This document shows positions 1 through 5,809 of a DNA stretch of 6,885 nucleotides, in pieces. Made by a program: the position numbers and the translations under genes. Source of the DNA: Pseudomonadota bacterium (lineage in GTDB: Bacteria > Pseudomonadota > Alphaproteobacteria > Rhizobiales > Xanthobacteraceae); assembly GCA_021823875.1 (NCBI GenBank), contig JAKAMD010000189.1, forward strand, positions 1-6,885. Reading direction: 5' to 3'. The notes below the pieces were generated by a model. The model was given only the letters and a program-made list of their open reading frames with translations. It was not told where the DNA came from and did not search any database. Within the stretch, counting starts at the first letter, position 1. Each line of letters starts with the position of its first letter.

Positions 1-150
1 TGGAAAAACGATAATGACCAATACCGATGAATCGACGGTATTGGCGATCAACTCGCTTTGAATGTTGAGGTAATCCAAGGCAACCATGATGGCGAATTCG
101 CCGCAGAAGATTGCGACGGACAGCAATATCAATAGGCGAATCGCACTCAT
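1..150 (-). CDS. N-terminal fragment of a membrane protein, possibly a membrane-anchored sensor (histidine kinase or diguanylate cyclase)
   Basis: The minus strand reads an uninterrupted 50 codons from an ATG at 150-148 to the left edge, so only the N-terminus is present. It begins MSAIRLLILLSVAIFCGEFA. Residues 4-25 are strongly hydrophobic and look like a signal anchor or first membrane helix. A polar stretch (about 26-41) follows, and then a second hydrophobic run starts (SSVLVIIVFP, 41-50). This helix, short loop with an Asp, helix pattern resembles the sensor region of membrane-bound histidine kinases and diguanylate cyclases, but no catalytic domain is in the window, so the class is a guess. 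The frame is closed upstream by a stop, and no other ATG or GTG start lies between, so the ATG at 150 is the likely start. No clear Shine-Dalgarno precedes it. The gene diverges from mnmE. Confidence 0.55.
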   Translation of the reverse strand, partial: MSAIRLLILLSVAIFCGEFAIMVALDYLNIQSELIANTVDSSVLVIIVFP

Positions 151-364
151 GGAGGAGGTCTCACACCTGCAGGGAAATCTTGAGCGGGCGGGAACCTAGG
201 TGCGAGGCGGAAAGATGTGCTTAAGTTTTACGGTGACCCATGTTTAAAGGTTTGATCGCCCACAATTTCTCCGGTTGCGCCGAAGGCTATCGCGTGAACA
301 TTGTGTTCTTTCATTGCATGAAAGCCCTTGACCCCCGTGCCGGCCGGCGCTTGCGTGCGCGGCC
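151..364. promoter_or_regulatory. Divergent intergenic region between the membrane-protein gene and mnmE
   Basis: These 214 bases separate two divergently oriented genes and should hold both promoters. I cannot assign convincing -35/-10 pairs. A perfect 7-bp inverted repeat with a 3-base loop (CTTTCAT TGC ATGAAAG, 308-324) sits 41 bases before the mnmE start and could be an operator or a leader hairpin. A 42-codon open frame (240-368) runs through the mnmE side and ends in an ATGA overlap with the mnmE start. It has no Shine-Dalgarno, so I do not call it a gene. The promoter role is inferred from gene orientation. Confidence 0.4.
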
Positions 365-1810
365 ATGACGGACATCGCCCGCTCCACCATTTTCGCCCTC
401 TCCTCCGGCCGCCCGCCCGCGGCGATTGCGGTGGTGCGCATCTCGGGACCACATGCCGGCGATGCGTTGAAAGCGCTGGTCGGCAAGCTGCCGGCGCCGC
501 GGCAGGCTGCGCTCGCGCGGGTGCGCGATCCTGCCAGCAATGAGACCATCGACCAGGCATTGGCGCTCTGGTTTCCAGGGCCGATGAGCGAGACCGGCGA
601 GGACGTCGCCGAGCTGCAGCTTCATGGTGGCCGCGCGGTGATTGCGGCGACGCTGGAGGCGCTCGGCAAGATCGAGGGCCTGCGCCTGGCCGAGGCCGGA
701 GAGTTCACCCGCCGTGCTTTCGAGAACGGCAAGCTCGACCTCACCGAGGTCGAGGGCCTCGCCGACCTGGTCATGGCCGAAACCGAAGGTCAGCGCCGGC
801 AGGCGCTGCGGCAATTGCAGGGGGCGCTCAGCCGGCGCGCCGAGGATTGGCGCGCCCGGCTGATCCAGGCCTTGGCGCTGGTCGAGGCGCGGATCGACTT
901 TTCCGACGAGGCCGACGTGCCGGAAGACCTCCTGGCGCCGGCGCTGGCGATCGCTCGGTCATTGGCCGACGAGATTGCGGGGGCGTTGGCCGATGAGCGG
1001 CGAGGGGAGAGGCTTCGCGACGGGCTCACCGTCGCCATCGCCGGGCCGGTCAATGCCGGCAAGTCGACTTTGCTCAATCGCATCGCCCGGCGCGAGGCGG
1101 CGATTGTCTCGCCCTACGCAGGCACCACTCGCGATGTCATCGAAGTGCATCTCGACCTCGATGGTTGGCCGGTCACCCTGCTCGATACGGCTGGTATTCG
1201 CGAGAGTGAGGACCCGGTGGAGATGGAGGGCGTACGCCGCGCGCGCGAACGGGCGGCAGGTGCTGATTTGGTGCTTTGGGTGGTGGATGCTGCGGTGCCA
1301 GAGTCCGGTCTGGGGGAAACTCCGGCCGGGCCGACCCTGTGGCGGGTCTGGAATAAGATTGACCAAGTAAAACAACGAGATACAAGAAGTGAATCCGATC
1401 TTTCAAGTAATGAATATAACGCCATAACTATTAAGTCATTAATAAATAATATTAATCAAAACTTAAACCAAAGAAATGAATCTGATATTCAAAAAGATGA
1501 TTATGTATTCAGTATTTCTGCCGCGACGGGCAAGGGCGTCGATCGGCTTTTATCTGCCCTTTCCACCCAGGCCGAGCGAGTGTTGTCAGGGGCCGAACAG
1601 GCGTTGGTGACCCGCGAGCGCCACCGGATGGTTTTGCAGGACACGCTAGCAGCCCTGCGCCGTGCCCTGGCACCAGAGCTCGCCGGCCGCGAGGATCTGC
1701 TCGCGGAGGAGCTGCGCTCGGCAGCCCATGCTCTCGGCCGCCTCACCGGTCGCGTTGACGTCGAAGATGTCTTGGACGTGATTTTCCGCGATTTTTGCAT
1801 CGGGAAATAG
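365..1810 (+). CDS. mnmE: tRNA modification GTPase MnmE (TrmE)
   Basis: MnmE is a dimeric, GTP-hydrolysing protein that acts with MnmG in the cytoplasm to modify C5 of the wobble uridine (U34) of tRNAs reading split codon boxes, using a folate one-carbon donor. The 481 residues show the family order. An N-terminal folate-binding domain opens with MTDIARSTIFALSSGRPPAA, then comes a helical domain, then an embedded Ras-like G domain: G1 GPVNAGKS (227-234), G2 TTRD (254-257), G3 DTAG (274-277), G4 NKID (330-333), G5 SAATGKG (385-391). The C-terminus is the hallmark FCIGK (477-481), which carries the conserved cysteine (C478). The ATG is chosen because the family N-terminus begins there, although the Shine-Dalgarno is poor. 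E. coli MnmE has about 454 residues. The excess here lies mainly between G4 and G5, where 51 residues replace roughly 23, encoded by AT-rich DNA. All catalytic motifs are intact, so the protein is probably functional. Confidence 0.96.
   Translation: MTDIARSTIFALSSGRPPAAIAVVRISGPHAGDALKALVGKLPAPRQAALARVRDPASNETIDQALALWFPGPMSETGEDVAELQLHGGRAVIAATLEALGKIEGLRLAEAGEFTRRAFENGKLDLTEVEGLADLVMAETEGQRRQALRQLQGALSRRAEDWRARLIQALALVEARIDFSDEADVPEDLLAPALAIARSLADEIAGALADERRGERLRDGLTVAIAGPVNAGKSTLLNRIARREAAIVSPYAGTTRDVIEVHLDLDGWPVTLLDTAGIRESEDPVEMEGVRRARERAAGADLVLWVVDAAVPESGLGETPAGPTLWRVWNKIDQVKQRDTRSESDLSSNEYNAITIKSLINNINQNLNQRNESDIQKDDYVFSISAATGKGVDRLLSALSTQAERVLSGAEQALVTRERHRMVLQDTLAALRRALAPELAGREDLLAEELRSAAHALGRLTGRVDVEDVLDVIFRDFCIGK
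1384..1504 (+). repeat. Imperfect in-frame direct repeat inside the mnmE AT-rich stretch (copies 1384-1417 and 1471-1504)
   Basis: Bases 1384-1417 align with 1471-1504 without gaps at 25 of 34 positions, and at 14 of the first 16. The offset is 87 bases, exactly 29 codons, so both copies are read in the same frame: RSESDLSSNEY (341-351) and RNESDIQKDDY (370-380). Each copy carries a GAATC, which fits the CcrM methylation motif GANTC (1391-1395 and 1478-1482). The repeat is degenerate, and part of the match could reflect shared AT-rich composition. Confidence 0.55.
1431..1466. repeat. AT-rich imperfect palindrome at the centre of the mnmE insert
   Basis: TTAAGT (1431-1436) pairs with ACTTAA (1461-1466), and ATTAAT (1438-1443) pairs with ATTAAT (1451-1456). 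They enclose a 7-base loop, with a small asymmetric internal bulge (1 base against 4). It lies between the two direct-repeat copies. A palindrome at the heart of an in-frame insert recalls the palindromic elements found inside rickettsial genes, but the arms are only 6+6 bp of almost pure A/T, so chance is possible. Confidence 0.4.
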
Positions 1811-1904
1811 CTATTTTCAGTGTGCCCTGTGGCACGGCGTCGCCGCGGCAACCGGTCGTCTGGCATCTGCGCCTCATTTGCAGGAAATCTGGCATACCAA
1901 ATAA

Positions 1905-1910
1905 GGGAGG
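1905..1910 (+). promoter_or_regulatory. Shine-Dalgarno that fixes the start of the small membrane protein gene
   Basis: GGGAGG ends 5 bases before the ATG at 1916. The same frame is open further upstream to an ATG at 1820, but that start lies 10 bases after the mnmE stop, has no comparable ribosome binding site, and would add 32 Arg- and Gly-containing residues that look non-coding. The site therefore supports the shorter 55-residue product. Confidence 0.75.
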
Positions 1911-1915
1911 GCGAA

Positions 1916-2083
1916 ATGCCCGAGCGGCCGCCCGGTTGGAAGCAAGCACTGCAAGAACCAAATGCGGTCGGTTGGATCGGCCTTATTATTGTTGTGATCG
2001 CAATTGGTTTCGGCGCTATCTATTTCGGCGGTAATCGTACCCCCATGCTTGGCCAAACGACCACCGGCCAGGGCGTGAAGTAA
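1916..2083 (+). CDS. Small single-pass membrane protein, unknown function (55 aa)
   Basis: I do not recognise this protein as a named family. The 55 residues comprise a short polar N-terminus (MPERPPGWKQALQEPNA), one clear hydrophobic helix from about residue 18 to 39 (VGWIGLIIVVIAIGFGAIYF), and a short Thr/Gly/Gln-rich tail ending in GVK. This predicts a single membrane span without a cleavable signal. A strong Shine-Dalgarno (GGGAGG, 5-base spacing) supports the start. The gene begins 105 bases after mnmE, in the same direction, and could be cotranscribed with it. The gap between them holds a perfect 5-bp hairpin (1822-1835) directly after the mnmE stop but no T-tract, so it does not look like an intrinsic terminator. 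Codon use is less GC-extreme than in its neighbours. Coding is likely from the RBS and the helix. Function is unknown. Confidence 0.7.
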   Translation: MPERPPGWKQALQEPNAVGWIGLIIVVIAIGFGAIYFGGNRTPMLGQTTTGQGVK

Positions 2084-2314
2084 GGATTCCGAGATTGATT
2101 GAGGCGATGGCGCGGATCTAAAGCGCCGAATGCGGATTTAGGGGCTCAATTTTGTTTGGCGTAAGTGCCGGCAGCCAGATACCGTACTGATCGGCGCCTA
2201 TTCTAGCGGTAGCGGGTAACCGTTTAGGTGTTTCACGTGAAACATCCTCCCAAATCCCTTAGTTTTTGACCCCTCCCAGCGCCTCCGCTACAAGGCCGCT
2301 ATCCGAGGCGAAGC
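2084..2314. other. Intergenic region upstream of mnmG carrying parS
   Basis: This 231-base gap has no convincing gene. It contains a 5-bp hairpin (GGCGC 2109-2113 with GCGCC 2123-2127, 9-base loop) that lacks a following T-tract, and the perfect parS palindrome at 2229-2244. A purine-rich GAGG (2305-2308) lies 6 bases before the mnmG ATG and is its likely ribosome binding site. The mnmG promoter is probably here, but I cannot place its boxes with confidence. Confidence 0.5.
2229..2244. promoter_or_regulatory. parS: parS site 1, perfect ParB-binding palindrome
   Basis: The 16 bases TGTTTCACGTGAAACA are a perfect palindrome and match the widely conserved chromosomal parS consensus. This is where ParB (encoded at 5936-6835) would load and spread as a CTP-dependent clamp. 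It lies 70 bases upstream of mnmG, outside coding sequence, so spreading ParB could also affect mnmG transcription. The match is read directly. Use as a centromere is established for the family. Confidence 0.95.
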
Positions 2315-4186
2315 ATGGCTATGCAGTACGACGTTGTGGTGGTTGGCGGCGGTCACGCCGGCTGCGAAGCCGCGGCCGCCAGCGCCCGCATGGGTGCCAG
2401 AACAGCGCTGGTGACCCACCGCTTCGCCACCATCGGCGCCATGTCCTGCAATCCCGCCATCGGCGGCCTCGGCAAGGGCCATCTGGTGCGGGAGATCGAT
2501 GCGCTGGACGGCCTCATGGGCCGGGTCGCTGACCGCGGCGGCATTCAGTTCCGCGTTCTGAACCGCCGCAAAGGTCCGGCGGTACGCGGTCCGCGCGCCC
2601 AGGCCGACCGCAAGCTCTACGCCGCGGCTATGCAGGCGGAAATTCGCGCGATTCCGGGTCTTGAGGTCATCGAAGCTGAAGCGCACGACCTGATCCTCAA
2701 GGATGGCCGGGTTCGCGGGCTCAGACTGGCTGACGGGCGGGATATTTCGGCCGGCGCGGTGGTTCTGACCACCGGCACTTTCCTGCGTGGCCTGATCCAT
2801 ATCGGCGAGACTCAGATCCCGGCCGGCCGGGTCGGCGAGGCGCCAGCTTTGGGCCTTTCGAGGACCCTGGAAATGGCCGGTTTCGCCCTGGGTCGGCTGA
2901 AGACCGGCACCCCGCCCCGGCTCGATGGCCGGACTATCGATTGGCAAGCGCTCGAAATGCAGCCCGGCGACCATCCACCCGAGGCTTTTTCGGTATTGAC
3001 CGACCGGATTGAGAATCCGCAGATACAATGCGGCATCACCCGGACGGTTTCGGCCACGCATGACATCATCCGGGCCAATGTGCACCGCTCGCCGATGTAT
3101 TCTGGCCAGATCGCCAGCCGCGGCCCACGTTATTGCCCCTCGATTGAGGACAAGATCGTCAAATTCGGCGAACGTGACGGCCATCAGATCTTCCTGGAGC
3201 CGGAAGGTCTCGACGATACGACCGTCTATCCGAACGGCATTTCCACCTCGCTGCCGGAAGAGGTCCAGCTCGCCCTGGTGGCGACCATTCCGGGTCTGGA
3301 AAAGGCCCAGTTCGTGCGGCCTGGCTATGCCATCGAATACGACTACGTCGATCCACGCGAACTCAATCCAACCTTGGAAACTCGCCGTCTGAAGGGGCTT
3401 TTTCTGGCTGGTCAAATCAACGGTACTACCGGTTATGAAGAAGCGGCGGCGCAAGGCCTTTTGGCCGGCCTGAATGCGGCATCGCGGGCCGGGGAAGGCC
3501 CGGAAATCATCTTCGACCGAGCCGAAGCTTATCTCGGAGTGATGATCGACGATCTGGTGACGCGTGGGGTCAGCGAGCCCTATCGGATGTTCACCTCGCG
3601 GGCCGAGTATCGGCTGGCGCTGCGGGCGGATAATGCCGATCAGCGTCTGACTGATAAAGGCATCGCTGTCGGCTGTGTCGGGCAAAAACGGGCTGAATTC
3701 CATCGTGCCAAAAATGCTGCACTCAATGCTGCGCGGAATCTTGCGGAATCGCGGTCACTGACGCCGAAAGAAGCAGAACAGCATGGGCTTTCGCTCAACA
3801 AAGACGGCCAGCGCCGCAGCGCCTTCGAGCTCTTGTCTTACCCGACTATCGGGATAGCCGACCTCGCGCAGATCTGGCCGGAATTCGGAGCGCTGGAGCC
3901 CAAGATCGCCGAGCAGATCGAGATCGATGCCAAATACGAGGTCTATCTGTCGCGCCAGGCGGCCGATATCGCCGCCTATCGGCGCGATGAAAGTTTCGTA
4001 TTGCCGGACGATCTCGATTATGCCGCCCTGAAAGGCCTTTCCAACGAGGTCAAGCAGAAGCTCGCCACGCATAAGCCGCGCACCATCGGCCATGCCGGCA
4101 AAATCGACGGGGTGACCCCAGCAGCCTTGACGCTGCTGGTGGCGCATGTCCGCCGGGGGCGCCATAAGGCGGCGAAAAGCGCTTGA
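2315..4186 (+). CDS. mnmG: tRNA uridine-34 modification enzyme MnmG (GidA), FAD-dependent
   Basis: MnmG is the FAD- and NADH-dependent partner of MnmE in the complex that forms 5-(carboxymethyl)aminomethyl-uridine at tRNA position 34. The 623 residues match the usual length of about 620-630. The N-terminal dinucleotide fold is GGGHAGCEAA (11-20), followed by the family signature SCNPAIGGLGKGHLVREIDA with Cys45. A second conserved cysteine sits in YCPSIEDK (Cys274), equivalent to the essential Cys277 region of the E. coli enzyme. The C-terminal FAD signature AGQINGTTGYEEAAAQG starts at 365, then FTSRAEYRL, and the tail has the GHAGKIDGVTPAA motif that contacts MnmE. The ATG at 2315 has GAGG 6 bases upstream. 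A second ATG at 2321 would also keep the fold. The stop overlaps the rsmG start, indicating translational coupling. Confidence 0.98.
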   Translation: MAMQYDVVVVGGGHAGCEAAAASARMGARTALVTHRFATIGAMSCNPAIGGLGKGHLVREIDALDGLMGRVADRGGIQFRVLNRRKGPAVRGPRAQADRKLYAAAMQAEIRAIPGLEVIEAEAHDLILKDGRVRGLRLADGRDISAGAVVLTTGTFLRGLIHIGETQIPAGRVGEAPALGLSRTLEMAGFALGRLKTGTPPRLDGRTIDWQALEMQPGDHPPEAFSVLTDRIENPQIQCGITRTVSATHDIIRANVHRSPMYSGQIASRGPRYCPSIEDKIVKFGERDGHQIFLEPEGLDDTTVYPNGISTSLPEEVQLALVATIPGLEKAQFVRPGYAIEYDYVDPRELNPTLETRRLKGLFLAGQINGTTGYEEAAAQGLLAGLNAASRAGEGPEIIFDRAEAYLGVMIDDLVTRGVSEPYRMFTSRAEYRLALRADNADQRLTDKGIAVGCVGQKRAEFHRAKNAALNAARNLAESRSLTPKEAEQHGLSLNKDGQRRSAFELLSYPTIGIADLAQIWPEFGALEPKIAEQIEIDAKYEVYLSRQAADIAAYRRDESFVLPDDLDYAALKGLSNEVKQKLATHKPRTIGHAGKIDGVTPAALTLLVAHVRRGRHKAAKSA

Positions 4187-4866
4187 GCAAGCGCGGGCAG
4201 GGCGTTCCAGACCTAGAGGCCGATCGGGCTCGGGCCCTCAAGCTCGTTTTTGTTTCACGTGAAACCCTCCAACGGCTGGACAAGTTCGTTGCCCTGCTGC
4301 TGACTTGGCAGGCGCGTATCAACCTTATCGCCGCCTCGACCATCCCCGAGCTTTGGACCCGCCATATCGCCGATTCGTTGCAGCTTATTCCGCTCGCGCC
4401 GACCGATGCGAAAATCTGGGTCGATTTCGGCTCGGGTGGCGGATTTCCCGCTATTCCAATCGCCTGCGCACTTGCCGAGAACCCCGGCGCCCACGTTCAT
4501 CTCATTGAAAGCAATGGTAAAAAGGCCGCTTTCCTGCGCGAGGTGGTACGGCAGCTTCGGCTTCCAGCCACGGTCCACCAGGAGCGAGTCGAGAATTTTG
4601 GGGAAAGCTGGCAGGGGACGGCGCAGGTGGTTACGGCCCGTGCCCTGGCACCGCTGAAAATCTTGTGCGATCAAGCCTTTCCGCTGGTGGCCAAAGGAGC
4701 CATCGCCTTGTTCCCAAAAGGTCAAGATGTAGCGGCTGAATTGACCGAGGCCGCTAAATATTGGACACTGTCGGTCCACAAGGTGCCCAGCAAGACTAAT
4801 ACTGATGGTTGCATTCTGATTGTTAGCAACCTTAACGCTCGGAAAAGTACCGATGCTCGGCCGTGA
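4183..4866 (+). CDS. rsmG: 16S rRNA (guanine-N7) methyltransferase RsmG (GidB)
   Basis: RsmG methylates N7 of G527 in 16S rRNA (E. coli numbering) using S-adenosylmethionine. Loss of the enzyme is known to give low-level streptomycin resistance. The 227 residues contain the SAM-binding signature VDFGSGGGFPAIPIA (from residue 80), an acidic strand end (HLIESNGKKAAFLREV), and the conserved ARALAPL (152-158) and FPKGQD motifs. The start is TTG at 4183, overlapping the mnmG TGA (TTGA). The frame is closed by TAA at 4165, and no ATG or GTG occurs before the conserved region, so TTG is the only reasonable choice. A weak AAGG lies about 13 bases upstream, so initiation probably depends on coupling with mnmG. 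Residues VSRET (26-30) are encoded by a near-perfect parS. Confidence 0.95.
   Translation: MSKRGQGVPDLEADRARALKLVFVSRETLQRLDKFVALLLTWQARINLIAASTIPELWTRHIADSLQLIPLAPTDAKIWVDFGSGGGFPAIPIACALAENPGAHVHLIESNGKKAAFLREVVRQLRLPATVHQERVENFGESWQGTAQVVTARALAPLKILCDQAFPLVAKGAIALFPKGQDVAAELTEAAKYWTLSVHKVPSKTNTDGCILIVSNLNARKSTDARP
4251..4266. promoter_or_regulatory. parS: parS site 2, inside the rsmG coding sequence
   Basis: TGTTTCACGTGAAACC matches the 16-bp parS consensus at 15 positions, with only the last base differing. The inner 14-bp palindrome GTTTCACGTGAAAC is perfect. It is read in the rsmG frame as part of FVSRET, so the same bases serve as a protein-coding segment and a probable ParB site. It lies 2,022 bases after parS site 1 and about 0.7 kb before parA. 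Confidence 0.9.
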
Positions 4867-4902
4867 GGCCTGTGGCGAGCATCTCCGGTACCCTCCTGGC
4901 CA

Positions 4903-4914
4903 GCCCTTCGGGGC
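4903..4914 (+). other. Small UUCG-tetraloop hairpin in the rsmG-parA gap
   Basis: GCCC TTCG GGGC forms a 4-bp GC stem closed by a C(UUCG)G tetraloop, an unusually stable RNA loop. It lies 37 bases after the rsmG stop and 27 bases before the parA ATG. There is no following T-tract, so it is not a typical intrinsic terminator. It could protect an RNA end or modulate parA translation, but with only four base pairs this is weak. Confidence 0.3.
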
Positions 4915-4941
4915 GCTCAACGATGCGCAGATGGTGCAGTG

Positions 4942-5808
4942 ATGACGGACATGCAGAACAACTCCGATGTGGTCCCCTTCGGTAAGACCCCGGTGCAGCC
5001 GGGAGCGGCCCCGCGCCCGCGCGTGCTGGCGATCGCCAACCAGAAGGGCGGCGTCGGCAAGACCACCACCGCCATCAATCTCGGTACCGCGCTCGCTGCC
5101 ATCGGCGAACATGTGCTGATCGTCGACCTCGACCCGCAGGGCAACGCCTCCACCGGCCTCGGCATCGACCGCAAGCTGCGCAACACCTCGACCTATGACG
5201 TCCTCACCGGCGTGGCGCCGATGCGATCGGCGGTGCTGCCGACCGCGGTACCGCAGCTCTATATCGCGCCCTCGACCATGGACCTCTCCGGCCTCGAGCT
5301 TGAGATCGGCCGCGAGCGCGACCGCGCCTTCCGCCTGCGCAATGCGCTGCATCAACTCAACGTCGGCGAACGCCCGTATGATTTCACTTATGTGCTGGTC
5401 GACTGTCCGCCGTCGCTCAATCTGCTCACGGTCAATGCCATGGCGGCCGCCGACTCGATTCTCGTGCCGCTGCAATGCGAGTTCTTCGCACTCGAAGGTC
5501 TCTCGCAATTGCTCAAGACGGTCGAGCAAGTGAAGACCACGCTCAATCCGGCGCTGTCGATCCACGGCATCGTGCTCACCATGTTCGACTCGCGCAACAA
5601 CCTGTCCAACCAGGTCGTTGCCGACGTGCGCGAGTTCATGGGGCCGAAGGTCTACGACACGGTAATCCCGCGCAACGTGCGCATCTCGGAGGCACCGTCC
5701 TACGGCAAGCCGGTGCTGGTCTACGATCTCAAATGCGTCGGCAGCGAAGCCTATCTGCGGCTGGCGACCGAGATCATCCAGCGCGAGAAGGCGTTGAAGG
5801 CGGGCTAA
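4942..5808 (+). CDS. parA: Chromosome partitioning ATPase ParA
   Basis: ParA is the Walker-type ATPase that binds the nucleoid non-specifically and is stimulated by ParB-parS complexes, driving origin segregation. The 288 residues hold the deviant Walker A motif KGGVGKTTT (35-43) with its signature lysine at the start, the A' motif VDLDPQGNAS (61-70) and Walker B LVDCPP (152-157). Length and motifs fit the small chromosomal ParA/Soj type, which lacks an N-terminal DNA-binding domain. The start is uncertain by one codon: GTG at 4939 directly precedes ATG at 4942. I take the ATG. A disordered, Pro-rich N-terminus (about residues 14-26) precedes the fold. The gene sits 75 bases after rsmG, likely in the same transcription unit, and precedes parB by 127 bases. 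Confidence 0.97.
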   Translation: MTDMQNNSDVVPFGKTPVQPGAAPRPRVLAIANQKGGVGKTTTAINLGTALAAIGEHVLIVDLDPQGNASTGLGIDRKLRNTSTYDVLTGVAPMRSAVLPTAVPQLYIAPSTMDLSGLELEIGRERDRAFRLRNALHQLNVGERPYDFTYVLVDCPPSLNLLTVNAMAAADSILVPLQCEFFALEGLSQLLKTVEQVKTTLNPALSIHGIVLTMFDSRNNLSNQVVADVREFMGPKVYDTVIPRNVRISEAPSYGKPVLVYDLKCVGSEAYLRLATEIIQREKALKAG

Positions 5809-5809
5809 T

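Larger units (their letters stand above)
1364..1519 (+). other. AT-rich in-frame insertion or replacement in the MnmE G domain, between G4 and G5
   Basis: Starting right after the NKID codons and ending at the first codon of the SAATGKG motif, composition changes abruptly. Counted by hand, 29 of the 120 bases at 1381-1500 are G or C (24%), against clearly GC-rich sequence on both sides. The frame stays open. The encoded residues 334-384 are rich in Asn, Gln, Ser, Ile and Asp, and use codons rare elsewhere in the gene (AGA twice, TTA twice, ATA twice). The linker is about 26-28 residues longer than in E. coli MnmE. The AT-rich part also covers the beta strand leading into G5 (YVFSI, 380-384), so the event looks like replacement plus expansion rather than a clean insertion. 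The origin is unknown. Possibilities are a small in-frame palindromic element, local gene conversion from a low-GC source, or local duplication. Confidence 0.8.

Noticed and set aside
18..44. Perfect 9-bp inverted repeat with a 9-base loop as an operator or terminator
   Set aside because: It lies inside the coding sequence of the divergent gene, has no T-tract, and one such match is expected by chance in a window of this size.
1364..1519. Mini-intein or intron in mnmE
   Set aside because: The stretch is far too short, has no intein splice residues or intron structure, and is simply translated in frame.
1822..1835. Terminator after mnmE (GTGCC CTGT GGCAC hairpin)
   Set aside because: The stem is perfect but only 5 bp and no T-tract follows, so an intrinsic terminator is not supported.
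1820..1915. 32-residue N-terminal extension of the small membrane protein
   Set aside because: No ribosome binding site at 1820, whereas GGGAGG lies 5 bases before the ATG at 1916.
2288..3703. Long minus-strand open frame of 471 codons opposite mnmG
   Set aside because: It is antisense to a clearly conserved mnmG, shows no recognisable domain, and such frames are common in GC-rich codon-biased genes.
4864..4941. rsmG and parA in the same frame with no further stop in the gap, suggesting readthrough fusion
   Set aside because: Sharing a frame happens one time in three, and a stop-free 24-codon stretch is unremarkable in GC-rich DNA. Both genes are normal in length.
4255..5565. Minus-strand open frame of 436 codons across rsmG and parA
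   Set aside because: It is a shadow of two conserved genes and their gap. The His/Arg/Gly-rich composition is typical of antisense GC-rich translation.
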